Source: a bacterium (GTDB taxonomy: Bacteria > 4484-113 > JAFGCY01). Taken from it: DNA of 64,000 nt. Each line of letters starts with the position of its first letter. The stretch's first letter is position 1. The translations under genes and the position numbers were made by a program. The notes under the pieces are model-generated. The model searched no databases and had not been told where the DNA came from. It saw only the letters and a program-made list of their open reading frames with translations. This document shows positions 45,008 to 53,813 of this stretch, one piece after another. The DNA lies in NCBI GenBank assembly GCA_020849855.1, contig JADZFO010000038.1, forward strand, positions 44,010 to 108,009, written 5' to 3'.

Positions 45008-45724
45008 ATGAGCGAGTCACTGGCCCTGACCATTATTGCCGCCTGTCAGGCACTTGGACTGCTGGTCCTGATTGTGCTCGCGCTGCGTCTCGGCGGGCCG
45101 CTTGGCCAGCTCTCCGCCCGCCTGGGCGAGAGCCTTGGCAGCCTGCACTCGGCGCTCAAGACCCTCGAGGCTCTGCTGCGTGAGCTGCAGGACCAGCGGG
45201 TGATCAACCGCGCGGCCGGCGCGCTTGACAGCCTTTCGGGCGGCGCCGGGCAGATCGAGCCGCTGGCACAGAACGTCAAGACCACACTGGAGGGCGTGCA
45301 GGCCACGCTCAGCGGCATGCAGGGCACCCTGCATGATGCGCGGGAGATGCTGTCCGGCCAGCTCAGCAGCACCCTCAGCGAGGCCCGCGAGCTGATGGAC
45401 GACGCCACCCAGACCAGCCAGGCGGTGCGCACGCGGGTGGAAGATCTCGCCGCCACCCAGGCCGAGCTTAACGCCCTGGCCAAAGCCCTGGCCGACGTGG
45501 CCTGCGAGCTGCGCGACAAGGAGCTCGCCGCCCGGCTGACCAACCTGCTGGACGACACCTCGCTGCTGGCCGCCGACATCGGCATGCTGACCCAGAACGC
45601 CAACTCACTGGTCGAGACCGGCAAGCCCCTGATCACCAACGTCAGCCAGGTGATCGGCGGCGCCCAGCGCAAGGTCAGCGGGATTAGCGCCGCGATCGGC
45701 GCGATCAAGGGCGAGAGCAAGTAG
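45008..45724 (+). CDS. Membrane-anchored coiled-coil protein
   Basis: This 238-residue protein has one N-terminal membrane segment (LTIIAACQALGLLVLIVLALRL split near residue 8-28). The rest is almost entirely heptad-rich helix, with MCP-like pieces GVQATLSGMQGTLHDAREML, TSQAVRTRVEDLAATQAELNAL and a final NANSLVETGKPLITNVSQVIGG. It resembles DUF948/MlaD-tail type scaffolds. I do not recognise a specific function. The propeller gene starts 25 bp downstream, and both genes carry their own -10 six bases from the start. Confidence 0.72.
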   Translation: MSESLALTIIAACQALGLLVLIVLALRLGGPLGQLSARLGESLGSLHSALKTLEALLRELQDQRVINRAAGALDSLSGGAGQIEPLAQNVKTTLEGVQATLSGMQGTLHDAREMLSGQLSSTLSEARELMDDATQTSQAVRTRVEDLAATQAELNALAKALADVACELRDKELAARLTNLLDDTSLLAADIGMLTQNANSLVETGKPLITNVSQVIGGAQRKVSGISAAIGAIKGESK

Positions 45725-45736
45725 CCCAACCCGCGC

Positions 45737-45742
45737 TATCCT
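45737..45742 (+). promoter_or_regulatory. -10 hexamer implying a leaderless transcript
   Basis: TATCCT ends 6 nt before the GTG at 45749. Confidence 0.4.
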
Positions 45743-45748
45743 AGGCTC

Positions 45749-46888
45749 GTGCGCCGACCCGCCTTCTTGATCTTCGCAGCCCTGCTGCTGTGCTACTGCG
45801 GCTATCTGCTCTGGTACTTCCAGATCGAACCGCGGCGCGGCATCCAGCGCATCATCTGGCGCATGCAGACCGGCATCTGGAACCAGGCCGCTTTCCAGGT
45901 CGCCCCGGACGGCAGCGTCATCCTGATGGAATACAACGAGCTGCGCTGCCATGAGCCGGATGGCAGCACGCGCTGGACCAGCGGCTCAGCCGCGCATGTC
46001 TCGGTCAACGGATCTGTCCCGGCCACCCCCAGCTCCTTCGCCCTGGCGCCGCAAAATGGCGTCTACCTGGTTGAGCTGAGCTATACGGCGCAGAACACGG
46101 TGAGCGGCAGCACGCGTCTCGACCTGCGCCGGCTGGACAGCAGCGGCAAGCAGATCTGGAGCAGCAGCATCAACAGCAAGTCGATGCTCTCCAGCTCCCA
46201 GACGTTTGCCTTCGCCGGCGGGGTGGTGGTTCATGACGACGCGGGCGGCATTTCCATCTATGACCTGGATGGCAAGCAGACCGGCAGCCAGAGCCCCGGC
46301 GGCGCGGCAGCCGGGATCATCGGCGAAGACCAGCTGGCCGTGAGCCCCGCGGGCCAGATCTACCGGATTGAGAGCGGCCAGGGCCTGAGCTGCTATGACA
46401 GCAGCGGGGCGCTGATCTGGCAGCACAAGGACGCTACGACCCAGGCATGGCTGTGCTACTGCGCAGTGAACAGCCTGCTGTACTTCGCTAACGGCCAGGA
46501 TCTGCTGGCCCTGAACAGCACGGATGGAAGTGTCATCTGGCGCTCAGCGCTGCCGGTGTCCAGCTATGACTCGCCACGGCTGTGCTGCACAAGCGGGGGT
46601 CAGGCCGTAGCGCTGAACTCCAGCGGCGGCGTTTGTCTGTATGATGACAAAGGGAGCTACCGGGAGCTTGTCCGCTTCGACCCGGCCAGGCTGAGCCATC
46701 TAAGCCCTGGCGGCAGGGACCAGCTGATTGTCTGCGACAGCTCGGAGGGCGTCAGCGCAATTGACCTCTCCGGCACGACCCTGTGGAATGTTCGCCAGCT
46801 GCGCAATGTGATGCTTGAGCCCATGCTGGGCGCCGATGGCCGCCTGTATGTGGTCAGCAACGGTTTCCTGTACTGCCTGCAGCCCTGA
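45749..46888 (+). CDS. Membrane-anchored PQQ-like (quinoprotein-fold) beta-propeller
   Basis: This 379-residue protein has one N-terminal membrane segment (AFLIFAALLLCYCGYLLWYF) and then repeated PQQ-like blades, for example GKQIWSSSINSKSML, GALIWQHKDATTQAW, GSVIWRSALPVSSYD and GTTLWNVRQLRN. Each blade ends in an IW or LW tryptophan as in BamB and quinoprotein dehydrogenases. The catalytic residues of true PQQ enzymes are not seen, so it is more likely a binding scaffold in the periplasm. The GTG start is set by its -10. It follows the coiled-coil gene and the two may form an envelope complex. Confidence 0.8.
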   Translation: MRRPAFLIFAALLLCYCGYLLWYFQIEPRRGIQRIIWRMQTGIWNQAAFQVAPDGSVILMEYNELRCHEPDGSTRWTSGSAAHVSVNGSVPATPSSFALAPQNGVYLVELSYTAQNTVSGSTRLDLRRLDSSGKQIWSSSINSKSMLSSSQTFAFAGGVVVHDDAGGISIYDLDGKQTGSQSPGGAAAGIIGEDQLAVSPAGQIYRIESGQGLSCYDSSGALIWQHKDATTQAWLCYCAVNSLLYFANGQDLLALNSTDGSVIWRSALPVSSYDSPRLCCTSGGQAVALNSSGGVCLYDDKGSYRELVRFDPARLSHLSPGGRDQLIVCDSSEGVSAIDLSGTTLWNVRQLRNVMLEPMLGADGRLYVVSNGFLYCLQP

Positions 46889-46906
46889 GCTGCATGCAAT
46901 CTTCAT

Positions 46907-47180
46907 GGAGCGCGGACTTTAGCCCGCATCTTCTTTGGAGCGCGGGACAACAGTCCCGTTTCTTCATGGAGCGCGGGACAACAGTCCCGTTTCTTCATGG
47001 AGCGCGGGACAACAGTCCCGTTTCTTCAAGGAGCGCGGGACAACAGTCCCGTTTCTTCACGGAGCGCGGGACAACAGTCCCGTTTCTTCAAGGAGCGCGG
47101 GACAACAGTCCCGTAATCCTATGGAGCGCGGGCACCTTGCCTGCATCTTCACTGGGAGCGCGGCCACCCTGGCCGCACCC
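46907..47180. repeat. Nine-unit palindromic array with strict 31-bp period
   Basis: Units start at 46907, 46937, 46968, 46999, 47030, 47061, 47092, 47123 and 47155, so five successive intervals are exactly 31 bp. Units 2-7 share a GGGACAACAGTCCC stem, GGAGCGC before and usually TTTCTTC after. Units 1, 8 and 9 carry other words (GCGGACT, GCGGGCA with TGCCTGC, GCGGCCA with TGGCCGC). No unique spacers exist, so this is not a CRISPR array. It ends 49 bp before the consensus promoter at 47229. Confidence 0.92.
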
Positions 47181-47228
47181 TTCTCAAGGCCAGCAAGAGC
47201 GACAGCTATTCAATTATCTTACTCATCC

Positions 47229-47257
47229 TTGACAAACAGTCACTACTGCTGTATAGT
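47229..47257 (+). promoter_or_regulatory. Consensus sigma70 promoter with overlapping dyads
   Basis: TTGACA (47229-47234), 17-bp spacer, TATAGT (47252-47257). ACTACT..AGTAGT overlaps the -10 and GTATCGATAC follows, so a repressor probably binds here. The TACT..AGTA half-sites resemble the BlaI-type dyad at 13656. Confidence 0.75.
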
Positions 47258-47290
47258 AGTATCGATACATTACTACACAAGGAGCTTATC

Positions 47291-48043
47291 ATGACTGCTC
47301 ATTCCTCCCCGCGTCTGCAGGGCGCGCTGGCCGATCCCAGCACCGCCATCCTCCTGTGGTGCTTCGCCGTCCACGGCAAGCTCAACCGTGAGCTGATGGC
47401 CATGCTGGGCCTGCGTGATGTTGACCAGGAGCTCATCGAGGCCGCCTACGACCAGGAACTGGCCGTCCTGCGCGGTCTGCACCGCAGGGAAGCGCTCTTC
47501 GATATCGAGGACATCAAGACCCTGCTGCTCAACCAGATCGGCGGAAGGGCTGTCAGCAGCTTTCTTGGCAAGGAAGATGGCCGCGCTAACGCGCTCAGCT
47601 CAGTGTTGCGCTCGGTGAAGCACCTGCCCATGTGGATCCGCGACCCGGAGCTGGACCGCCTGGAGAAGGAAGCCCGGCGGGAAGAAGCCCTGGCCCGGCT
47701 GGAGAAGGCCCAGTTCCAGCGTGAGGATCAGCGGGCCCGCCGCGCCGCTGCCGCTGCCGCTGCGCCGATGGCGAGCCCTCAGGCAAGCCCGGCGGAGGCC
47801 ATGCCAGTGCTCTGGGAGCTGCAGCCGGCCTCTGCCGGTCTGGATGCAGCCCCTGAGCCCATCCAGGCCCCCTCAACGGGGGCCACCAGCGACATTGATA
47901 GCCCCGCGGCCGAGCAGGCAGAATTCGCAGTTTCTGCTGAAAAAACGGCCCCTAAGGTTAAAAGGGCGCGGCTCAGGGCCGATGCTGCCAGGGCGGCCCA
48001 GGGCCGCAAGCAGGCAGCTGCCGCACGGCGCCGGGCCTCCTAG
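47291..48043 (+). CDS. Hypothetical protein with helical N-terminus and Ala/Lys-rich C-terminus
   Basis: This 250-residue protein is preceded by AAGGAG at 6 nt. Residues 1-110 look like a compact helical domain (STAILLWCFAVHGKLNRELMAMLGLRDV, HRREALFDIEDIKTLLLNQ). Residues 115-160 form a charged coiled coil (LDRLEKEARREEALARLEKAQ). The rest is proline/alanine-rich and ends in a basic tail (KVKRARLRADAARAAQGRK) that could bind nucleic acid. I recognise no family. The strong promoter with dyads and the adjacent 31-bp array suggest tight control. Confidence 0.72.
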   Translation: MTAHSSPRLQGALADPSTAILLWCFAVHGKLNRELMAMLGLRDVDQELIEAAYDQELAVLRGLHRREALFDIEDIKTLLLNQIGGRAVSSFLGKEDGRANALSSVLRSVKHLPMWIRDPELDRLEKEARREEALARLEKAQFQREDQRARRAAAAAAAPMASPQASPAEAMPVLWELQPASAGLDAAPEPIQAPSTGATSDIDSPAAEQAEFAVSAEKTAPKVKRARLRADAARAAQGRKQAAAARRRAS

Positions 48044-48094
48044 AGCCGCCTGCGGTGCGGCGGACCCACAGATGGCTGCATGCCTCGTCGCCTG

Positions 48095-49789
48095 CTAGTC
48101 CTGGCTGCGGGTGAGGATTGCCAGCAGTTCCGGCTCGCGGCGGCTCAGGGCGCGGGCGGCGGCCGGCAGAGCCAGCATGTGCACTGCCGCGGCGATAGCC
48201 CCTGCCACCAGCAGGCCGAGACCCAGCCCAGCCCAGCCCAGGTAGTAGGTGAAGACCGCCACCGCCGCCGTCCCCGGGAAAACGGCCAGGTTAGCCCCCT
48301 GCAGCGCCAGGCCGTGCAGGAACAGATAGGCACAGCCCGGCTGTGCCGGGACCGGGCGCAGATGGCGTCCGCTGCGGCGGTAGGTGAAAGGGAAGTAGAC
48401 GCTGACCAGCGAGCCCAGGGCGTCCACCACGATGGTGTTCAGCACGACCAGTACTGCGGCCGCGGCGGAGTGGTGCGCCGGGACATGCAGGATCCAGCCC
48501 AGCAGCAGCGCCACCGGCAGGTTCAGCAGCGCGAAGTGGCTTAGATAAAAGATGCTCTTGGCGCGCAGAAGCTGCAGGCGGCTGGCGGGGGTGAGCAGCA
48601 CATGAGTCAGCAGCGGCCCGTCGATGCCCAGCTTGTTCATCAGCACGCCGCTTTCCATGAAGCTGAGCATCATGGTGCCAAGCAGCAGGGTCACGCTGCG
48701 CCAGAGCCTGCCGCCCAGCGCCTCATCCATGCTTGAAACGCCCTCGCTGACGGCGATGATGCCAAAGGCCGCCATGGCGCTGAGCGCGCCCATCAGGGTC
48801 TGCATGAAGAGGATCTTCAGCAGGGGGTCGCGCCAGAGATAGACGCGCTCGCGGTGGAAGAGCGCACCGCCCAGCGGACCGAGCATGCTGGGCCGCACCC
48901 GGCCGCCGCGGCTGACCCCGGCCTTGGCCGTCTGGCCGCCGGAATCCAGCTCGCCCTCGTAATAGCGGCGCGCGGCGATGCCCGCCAGATAGAAGCAGTA
49001 GCCCGCCTGGCCCAGCAGCAGCAGGAAGAGCCCGCCGGCGCTGCCGTACTCGCCCCGGCCGAAATGCTCCACCGTGCGCGCCGCCAGGCCGGGGAAGCCC
49101 CACAGCACCAGCGGGCCGGCCAGCATCTTGATCTGCGCGCCCAGCTCCAGCAGCCAGGGCGGCAGGTTCAGCAGCTGCGGCGCCCGGATGATGAACTGGA
49201 TGGACTGGATGCCAAAGAAGATGATCAGGCCCAGCACGATGCTGAGGTCCGTGAAGCGCCTTGAGCTGAGCAGGCGCGAGAGGGTCAGATGCAGCGCCTG
49301 GCCCAGCGCCAGCAGCGCAGCCAGCAGCAGCAGCAGGCTGAGCAGCACCACAGGCAGCTCAACCCAGTGCAGGCTGAAGGCCGCGCAGCCGACAATCAGC
49401 AGCGGGATGGCGAAGAGCCCGATGGGCGAAAGCACGGCATCCAGCAGCACAGCCGCGGTGTAGTTGCTTTGGCTCAGCGGAAAGAGGCGCAGGCCGGTCA
49501 GGTCCAGGTTGCGCTGGACATCCATCTGGCTGAGGGGCGAGAGCAGCCAGACCACGGTGATGATCCAGGCGCCCCACATGATGGCCGTGTTGCGGAACTC
49601 CGGGCCCCCGCCGTGGCTGAGGGCGATCAGCGAACCGCCGCCGATGGCAGCCATGGCCAGCATGGCCAGGGCCAGTACGGCCAGCCCGATTGCCGAGCCT
49701 AGATTGCGCTGGTAAAAGCGCTTGAGCAGCAGCAGCTTGAGCCGCGTCAGCACGCGCAGCAGTTCAGGCAGCTTGAGCTCAGTGGGCAT
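48095..49789 (-). CDS. Multi-pass membrane protein, probable ABC-2-type exporter permease
   Basis: This 564-residue protein has about twelve hydrophobic segments, in two halves separated by a cytoplasmic loop containing FHRERVYLWRDPLLKILFMQ. It begins with a soluble LKLLLLKRFYQRNLGSA stretch. The organisation fits the two-module permease of ABC exporters such as those of the ABC-2/YhgE type. No ATPase gene is adjacent, so the partner must be elsewhere. TACAAT lies about 35 bp before the ATG. Confidence 0.72.
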   Translation of the reverse strand: MPTELKLPELLRVLTRLKLLLLKRFYQRNLGSAIGLAVLALAMLAMAAIGGGSLIALSHGGGPEFRNTAIMWGAWIITVVWLLSPLSQMDVQRNLDLTGLRLFPLSQSNYTAAVLLDAVLSPIGLFAIPLLIVGCAAFSLHWVELPVVLLSLLLLLAALLALGQALHLTLSRLLSSRRFTDLSIVLGLIIFFGIQSIQFIIRAPQLLNLPPWLLELGAQIKMLAGPLVLWGFPGLAARTVEHFGRGEYGSAGGLFLLLLGQAGYCFYLAGIAARRYYEGELDSGGQTAKAGVSRGGRVRPSMLGPLGGALFHRERVYLWRDPLLKILFMQTLMGALSAMAAFGIIAVSEGVSSMDEALGGRLWRSVTLLLGTMMLSFMESGVLMNKLGIDGPLLTHVLLTPASRLQLLRAKSIFYLSHFALLNLPVALLLGWILHVPAHHSAAAAVLVVLNTIVVDALGSLVSVYFPFTYRRSGRHLRPVPAQPGCAYLFLHGLALQGANLAVFPGTAAVAVFTYYLGWAGLGLGLLVAGAIAAAVHMLALPAAARALSRREPELLAILTRSQD

Positions 49790-49853
49790 AGGTGCCAGTG
49801 CGGCGCGGGCCCGCGTCAGTGCATTGTAGCGGTGGCGCTGTCTGCCGGCCGCG

Positions 49854-50429
49854 CTAATCCCCGGCCCAGTCCGGCCGGTACCTTCCCGCTGCGATGGCCT
49901 GCTCCATCAGCGCGGCGTCGCGGGCCAGTAGCGCGCTGATATCGGTGGGTGCCTCTGCGGCGAAGGACTGGCAGGTGTCCAGCCAGAGCTGCCAGTACTG
50001 CTGCCGTCCGGGCAGCCAGTAGAGATTCACATCCAGCTCAGCGTAGACCTCGATCAGATCAGTGAAGGCCATGCGGGTGACGCGGTCCTGCACCAGGCGC
50101 AGGAAGCACTGCAGCGCTTCCACTTCGTTCAGGCGCAGGCCGGCGAGGTCAAACTCGCTGAAGACGTAGCGCCAGTCGGGGTAGAGCTGCTGCGCCGGGC
50201 TGGCCAGGCCCTTGCAGTTGAGGCAGATCTCAAGCCAGTCCAGCCAGTAGGCCGGGTCGCGGGTGCCCTGGCCGGGCAGCGGCTGCATCAGCTCGTCAAA
50301 GGTGCTGAGCGTCACACTGTCGCCAATCTCGGCCTTGAGCCTGAGCATGAAGGCATGCGCGGCCCGCAGCGCGTCAAAGGCGTTGAAGCTGTACATGGGC
50401 GCGAAGTCCGGCCGCGGGCAAGGCTGCAT
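49854..50429 (-). CDS. Hypothetical protein, leaderless transcript predicted
   Basis: This 191-residue soluble protein is rich in aromatic residues (YWLDWLEICLNCKGL, LYPDWRYVFSEFDLAGL, NLYWLPGRQQYWQLWLDTC) and is probably all-helical. No family is recognised. TATAAT on the minus strand (50441-50436) ends exactly 6 nt before the ATG, giving a leaderless start. It lies between an exporter-like gene and a lipoprotein on the same strand. Confidence 0.68.
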   Translation of the reverse strand: MQPCPRPDFAPMYSFNAFDALRAAHAFMLRLKAEIGDSVTLSTFDELMQPLPGQGTRDPAYWLDWLEICLNCKGLASPAQQLYPDWRYVFSEFDLAGLRLNEVEALQCFLRLVQDRVTRMAFTDLIEVYAELDVNLYWLPGRQQYWQLWLDTCQSFAAEAPTDISALLARDAALMEQAIAAGRYRPDWAGD

Positions 50430-50435
50430 TGCCGG

Positions 50436-50441
50436 ATTATA
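50436..50441 (-). promoter_or_regulatory. -10 hexamer implying a leaderless transcript
   Basis: TATAAT on the minus strand, 6 nt before the ATG at 50429. Confidence 0.6.
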
Positions 50442-50465
50442 GGTTGCTCGCCCGCACCACTTCCG

Positions 50466-52544
50466 CTAGTACTTGCTGACGAAGTACATGTCGTCAGCGC
50501 CATCCAGATAGACGCTGAAAGCCGGGAAGCCGCCGAGGATCGCCATTGATGGTGAGGCAATCGGACCGCTTACCACGTTTTCTTCAGGCTCAAAGGACCC
50601 GGCCGCATCGCTGAGCATTCGCAGCGTCAGGCTGCCTCCCTGGACATAGCCCACCCCAGTGACGCTGCCATCTGTGGCTGCGGAGAAAGGAATACTCTCG
50701 GCAATCGGGTTGTCACTCGTGCCAACCAGGACACCGTTCCCCGGCCAGTCGGAACCCAGGCTGTCGTTAGCCCGCTTGTACATGATCTTGCTGGTCAGGC
50801 CATTCTCCTGATAGAAGACCGCCGGGCGTCCGTCGACCTCCATCAGCACCACATGCAGGCCGGTGTCGATTCCGATGCCCCCGGCCTCAACCTGTACACC
50901 GCCCGCCGGCCAGCTGCTGCCCAGCAGATCATTGGCCCGGATGTACCAGAGGTTCTGGGCCTGAGCGTCGTAATAGGCGATCGCCGGGACGCCTTCGATC
51001 AGCGCCAGAGAGTTGTACCTGCCGGTATCAAAGGTGCTAAAACCGCCGGCAACGATCACCGGGTTGAAGTTGGCGCCATCGTAATAGTTGAACATCAGCA
51101 GGCCGTCATTCGGGTCCGGGGTGTCGCGGTAATAACTGAAGGCCGGCTGGCCCAGTGCCATTGTTCCGTTTAACGACTCGATTGAATCTGAAGGCGTATC
51201 GGCTGCCCGCCAGAAGAGCCAGTTCGCCAGAGTGTTGCCGGCACAGTTGTAGACGAGCAGTTCATTGGTGAGGATGTCCTGGCGCGCCATAAAGATCTGG
51301 CCATCCGCCGAGCTGAAGCCGGTAAAGCTGTCTGATGCGAAGCCTGCGTTGGAAACTGTTGTCAGGTAGTGGAGGCCCTCTCCGTGCAGATTCAGGTCTG
51401 ACGCATAGCAGTAAGCCGCGCTTGGGGTGCCATTGCGGAAGTAGAGCAGCACTGGCACATTCGAGCCCTCGAAATTGGTCCGCACAAAGAGCTTTGAGCG
51501 GTAGCCGGCGAAATCACCTGTATCGATCTCATGCAGACTCCAGCCGCCCTCGTTGCTGTCAAGCGAAGCTTCGCTTGGGGTGCCCTCAGCGCCTTCGCTG
51601 TCCAGCGGGCGAACCCAGTATGCCTGCGCCGCATCTATGTCCGGCACGCTAGTGGCATAGACCTTGCGCTTTCCAGTGGCAGCTGCACCGGAGATGAATG
51701 GCAGCGTAGTCAGCTGCGCCACAGTACTGGGGGCGGAGTTAGAGGCCGGGTACTGTGTCAGCGGATCGCCAAAGTAGATCCCATAGGCTGAAACCTGGTT
51801 GCCGAAGTTCTGGCCGATCGCGCTTAGATCCTGGACGTTGATTAGCCCGTCATTGCTCCCATCGATCACATCCTCGATGCTGCTGTTATCCCGCATGTCC
51901 GGGCCGGGTCCAACCGGGACGCTGTCTCCGAAGTAGATACCGATCGGCGTCAGGTCGCCGACCGAGACACGTCCATCCTGGTTATAGTCGCCATGGTTGT
52001 AATAGCCCCAGCTTAGTTCCTGGCTGGAGCTGTTGTAGCTGATGGAGCCACGGCTGGAGTCGCTGGAAAGCGGCGCACTGACGCGGCGAGCAGCGCTGTA
52101 TGGCTTTGGACTGAAGTACACAGTGGCCAGCAGCAGATCGCCCTGCAAGCCAGACTGCTCCTGTGGGCGCAAAAGCATGGCGCCGTACTCAAGCCGGCCC
52201 GGCCTGGAGAGCAGGCTAAGCTGCAGGCCCTCCGCCGCCTGGCCAAGGCTGGGAGAGCCCTCTATGCGCAGAGGCGTCAGGCTGCCCGCATCGTAGTCAA
52301 GTTCGAAGAACAGCGCCTTGAGCCCCTCAGCGCCCCCTGCGCGGATCTGCGCCTGCAGAACTCCCTCGCTCCAGCATTGATCCAGCTTGAACTCGCCCGC
52401 CTTGCCGCCGCACACATAACTTTCGGGAAGCACGTGCAGACGGAGGTTCTGAACTGAGCGGGCGGAATCCTCTACCGCGGGGCCGGAACAAGAGCCGGTG
52501 AGAATCAACGCGGATAGCGTAAGAACGATGGCGGCAAGGCGCAC
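50466..52544 (-). CDS. Lipoprotein with cohesin-like and dockerin-like calcium-binding domains
   Basis: This 692-residue protein starts at GTG, with lipobox LTGSC (Cys19). Residues about 66-150 form a cohesin-like beta-sandwich (LKALFFELDYDAGSLTPLRI, GDLLLATVYFSPKP). A two-repeat dockerin-like module is at 185-252 (DYNQDGRVSVGDLTPIGIYFG and SNDGLINVQDLSAIGQNFG). Both modules in one chain suggest intramolecular or oligomeric docking. The C-terminal 430 residues are repeats around Y.R.NDLLGSSWPAGGV and RANDSLGSDWPGNGV, resembling the tail of the PKD lipoprotein. I infer a surface protein for binding polymers. A minus-strand TATAAT lies about 35 bp upstream. Confidence 0.8.
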   Translation of the reverse strand: MRLAAIVLTLSALILTGSCSGPAVEDSARSVQNLRLHVLPESYVCGGKAGEFKLDQCWSEGVLQAQIRAGGAEGLKALFFELDYDAGSLTPLRIEGSPSLGQAAEGLQLSLLSRPGRLEYGAMLLRPQEQSGLQGDLLLATVYFSPKPYSAARRVSAPLSSDSSRGSISYNSSSQELSWGYYNHGDYNQDGRVSVGDLTPIGIYFGDSVPVGPGPDMRDNSSIEDVIDGSNDGLINVQDLSAIGQNFGNQVSAYGIYFGDPLTQYPASNSAPSTVAQLTTLPFISGAAATGKRKVYATSVPDIDAAQAYWVRPLDSEGAEGTPSEASLDSNEGGWSLHEIDTGDFAGYRSKLFVRTNFEGSNVPVLLYFRNGTPSAAYCYASDLNLHGEGLHYLTTVSNAGFASDSFTGFSSADGQIFMARQDILTNELLVYNCAGNTLANWLFWRAADTPSDSIESLNGTMALGQPAFSYYRDTPDPNDGLLMFNYYDGANFNPVIVAGGFSTFDTGRYNSLALIEGVPAIAYYDAQAQNLWYIRANDLLGSSWPAGGVQVEAGGIGIDTGLHVVLMEVDGRPAVFYQENGLTSKIMYKRANDSLGSDWPGNGVLVGTSDNPIAESIPFSAATDGSVTGVGYVQGGSLTLRMLSDAAGSFEPEENVVSGPIASPSMAILGGFPAFSVYLDGADDMYFVSKY

Positions 52545-52623
52545 GAGCTACCCCCAGAGTGGGATACTTCAATTATAGAGGCACTATTGTTGTGCCGCAG
52601 GGGCTGGGTCTGCGGCGCACGCA

Positions 52624-53670
52624 TCAGCGATAGCGCTCAGCAAGTGCAGCGATGCGCTCCAGACCTGCGCTGCCTTCCTGAAGGCTGACATAGTGCAGGC
52701 CGGTAGGAAGCGGCGGCCGCAGGGCCGCCGGGTCGCTGACAGCCAGACCGGCATCAGCGCCCAGGCCGGGACCGGCCACGGTCCGGCGGTACAGCACACC
52801 GTGCGGGATGCGCGAGCCGTCGCGGGCCACCGCCATCGCCTGCTCATAGTCGCTGGCATCGTGCCCGCTGCTGGCGAGTCGGTTGACCTGGCTGCGCAGG
52901 TCCTTGTAGATGCCCATACCGCCGCGGAAGGTCGGACAGGGGCTGACAATATTCAGGAAGCTGAAGCCGGGATAGCGCATCGCCTCAATGATCAATTCAG
53001 TCATGCCCCGGGTGTCGGCGCTGTAGGCCTGGGCCACAAAGCCGCAGCCATAGACCAGCATCAGCTCCAGGGGGTTGACCGGTGAATCGAATGCACCCTG
53101 CTCTGTTGTCTTGGTCAGCGCGCCCAGCGGTGTGGTGGGCGAGACCTGGCCCTTGGTCAGGCCATAGACGCCGTTGTCCATCACCAGCAGGGTCAGGTCA
53201 ACGTTGCGGCGCACGGCATGCACCAGATGGCCGCCGCCGATGGAGAAGGCGTCACCATCGCCTGCCGCCACCACAACAGTGATCTCGGGCCGGGCCAGCT
53301 TCAGGCCGCTGGCGATGGGCAGCGCGCGGCCGTGGATCGAGTTGAAGCCGTAGGTAGACATGTAGCCCGGGATGCGGCTGGAGCAGCCGATGCCGGATAC
53401 CAGGGACACCATGTGGCGGGGCAGGCGCAGCTCAACGAGGGCATCCGCCAGAGAATCCAGGACGTAGAAGTCGCCGCAGCCTGGGCACCAGACAGGTTCC
53501 AGAGCTGAGCGATAGTCCTGGCGGCGCTCACCCACGCCAAGCGGCAGCGGCACTGAGACTGCGCCTTCCAGGCTGTTCTCGGCCGCATTCTCGCCGGGAG
53601 CCGGCTCATGACCTTCCTGCACCAATACGGATTTTCCCGGCTCAGTTGTACTTTCCATGTCCGAATTCAC
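52624..53670 (-). CDS. korB: 2-oxoacid:ferredoxin oxidoreductase beta subunit, no alpha subunit adjacent
   Basis: This 348-residue protein has the TPP-binding block GDGDAFSIGGGHLVHA (139-154) with the second half NGVYGLTKGQVSPT near 166-179. Four cysteines (C62 and C65 in WCPGCGD, C96 in GIGCSSRI, C245 in VSPCPTF) should bind one [4Fe-4S] cluster. The set fits 2-oxoglutarate or pyruvate:ferredoxin oxidoreductases of the KorAB type. A 50-residue N-terminal extension is unusual; the start is either GTG 53670 or ATG 53658. KorA should lie next to it, but the flanking genes are a flavoprotein (divergent) and a lipoprotein, so the complex is split. Confidence 0.88.
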   Translation of the reverse strand: MNSDMESTTEPGKSVLVQEGHEPAPGENAAENSLEGAVSVPLPLGVGERRQDYRSALEPVWCPGCGDFYVLDSLADALVELRLPRHMVSLVSGIGCSSRIPGYMSTYGFNSIHGRALPIASGLKLARPEITVVVAAGDGDAFSIGGGHLVHAVRRNVDLTLLVMDNGVYGLTKGQVSPTTPLGALTKTTEQGAFDSPVNPLELMLVYGCGFVAQAYSADTRGMTELIIEAMRYPGFSFLNIVSPCPTFRGGMGIYKDLRSQVNRLASSGHDASDYEQAMAVARDGSRIPHGVLYRRTVAGPGLGADAGLAVSDPAALRPPLPTGLHYVSLQEGSAGLERIAALAERYR

Positions 53671-53813
53671 GCCGCGAGATTCTATACCCTTCCAGCAGCC
53701 CGAGCGACACGTTGCAGCCGGAGAGTAATGGCGGGCTTCACAAATACAAATGCGACAAAGCGGGTAGTTGTTGGGTATTTATGATGAATGCCGGGTGCAT
53801 TCCGGAGGCAGTC

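Noticed and set aside
46907..47180. CRISPR-like array
   Set aside because: There are no unique spacers, the units are themselves palindromic and no cas genes are in the window.
46894..47294. Small plus-strand proteins rich in SAGQQSRF and ARDNSPV repeats
   Set aside because: They are translations of the 31-bp repeat in two frames, without starts or ribosome sites.
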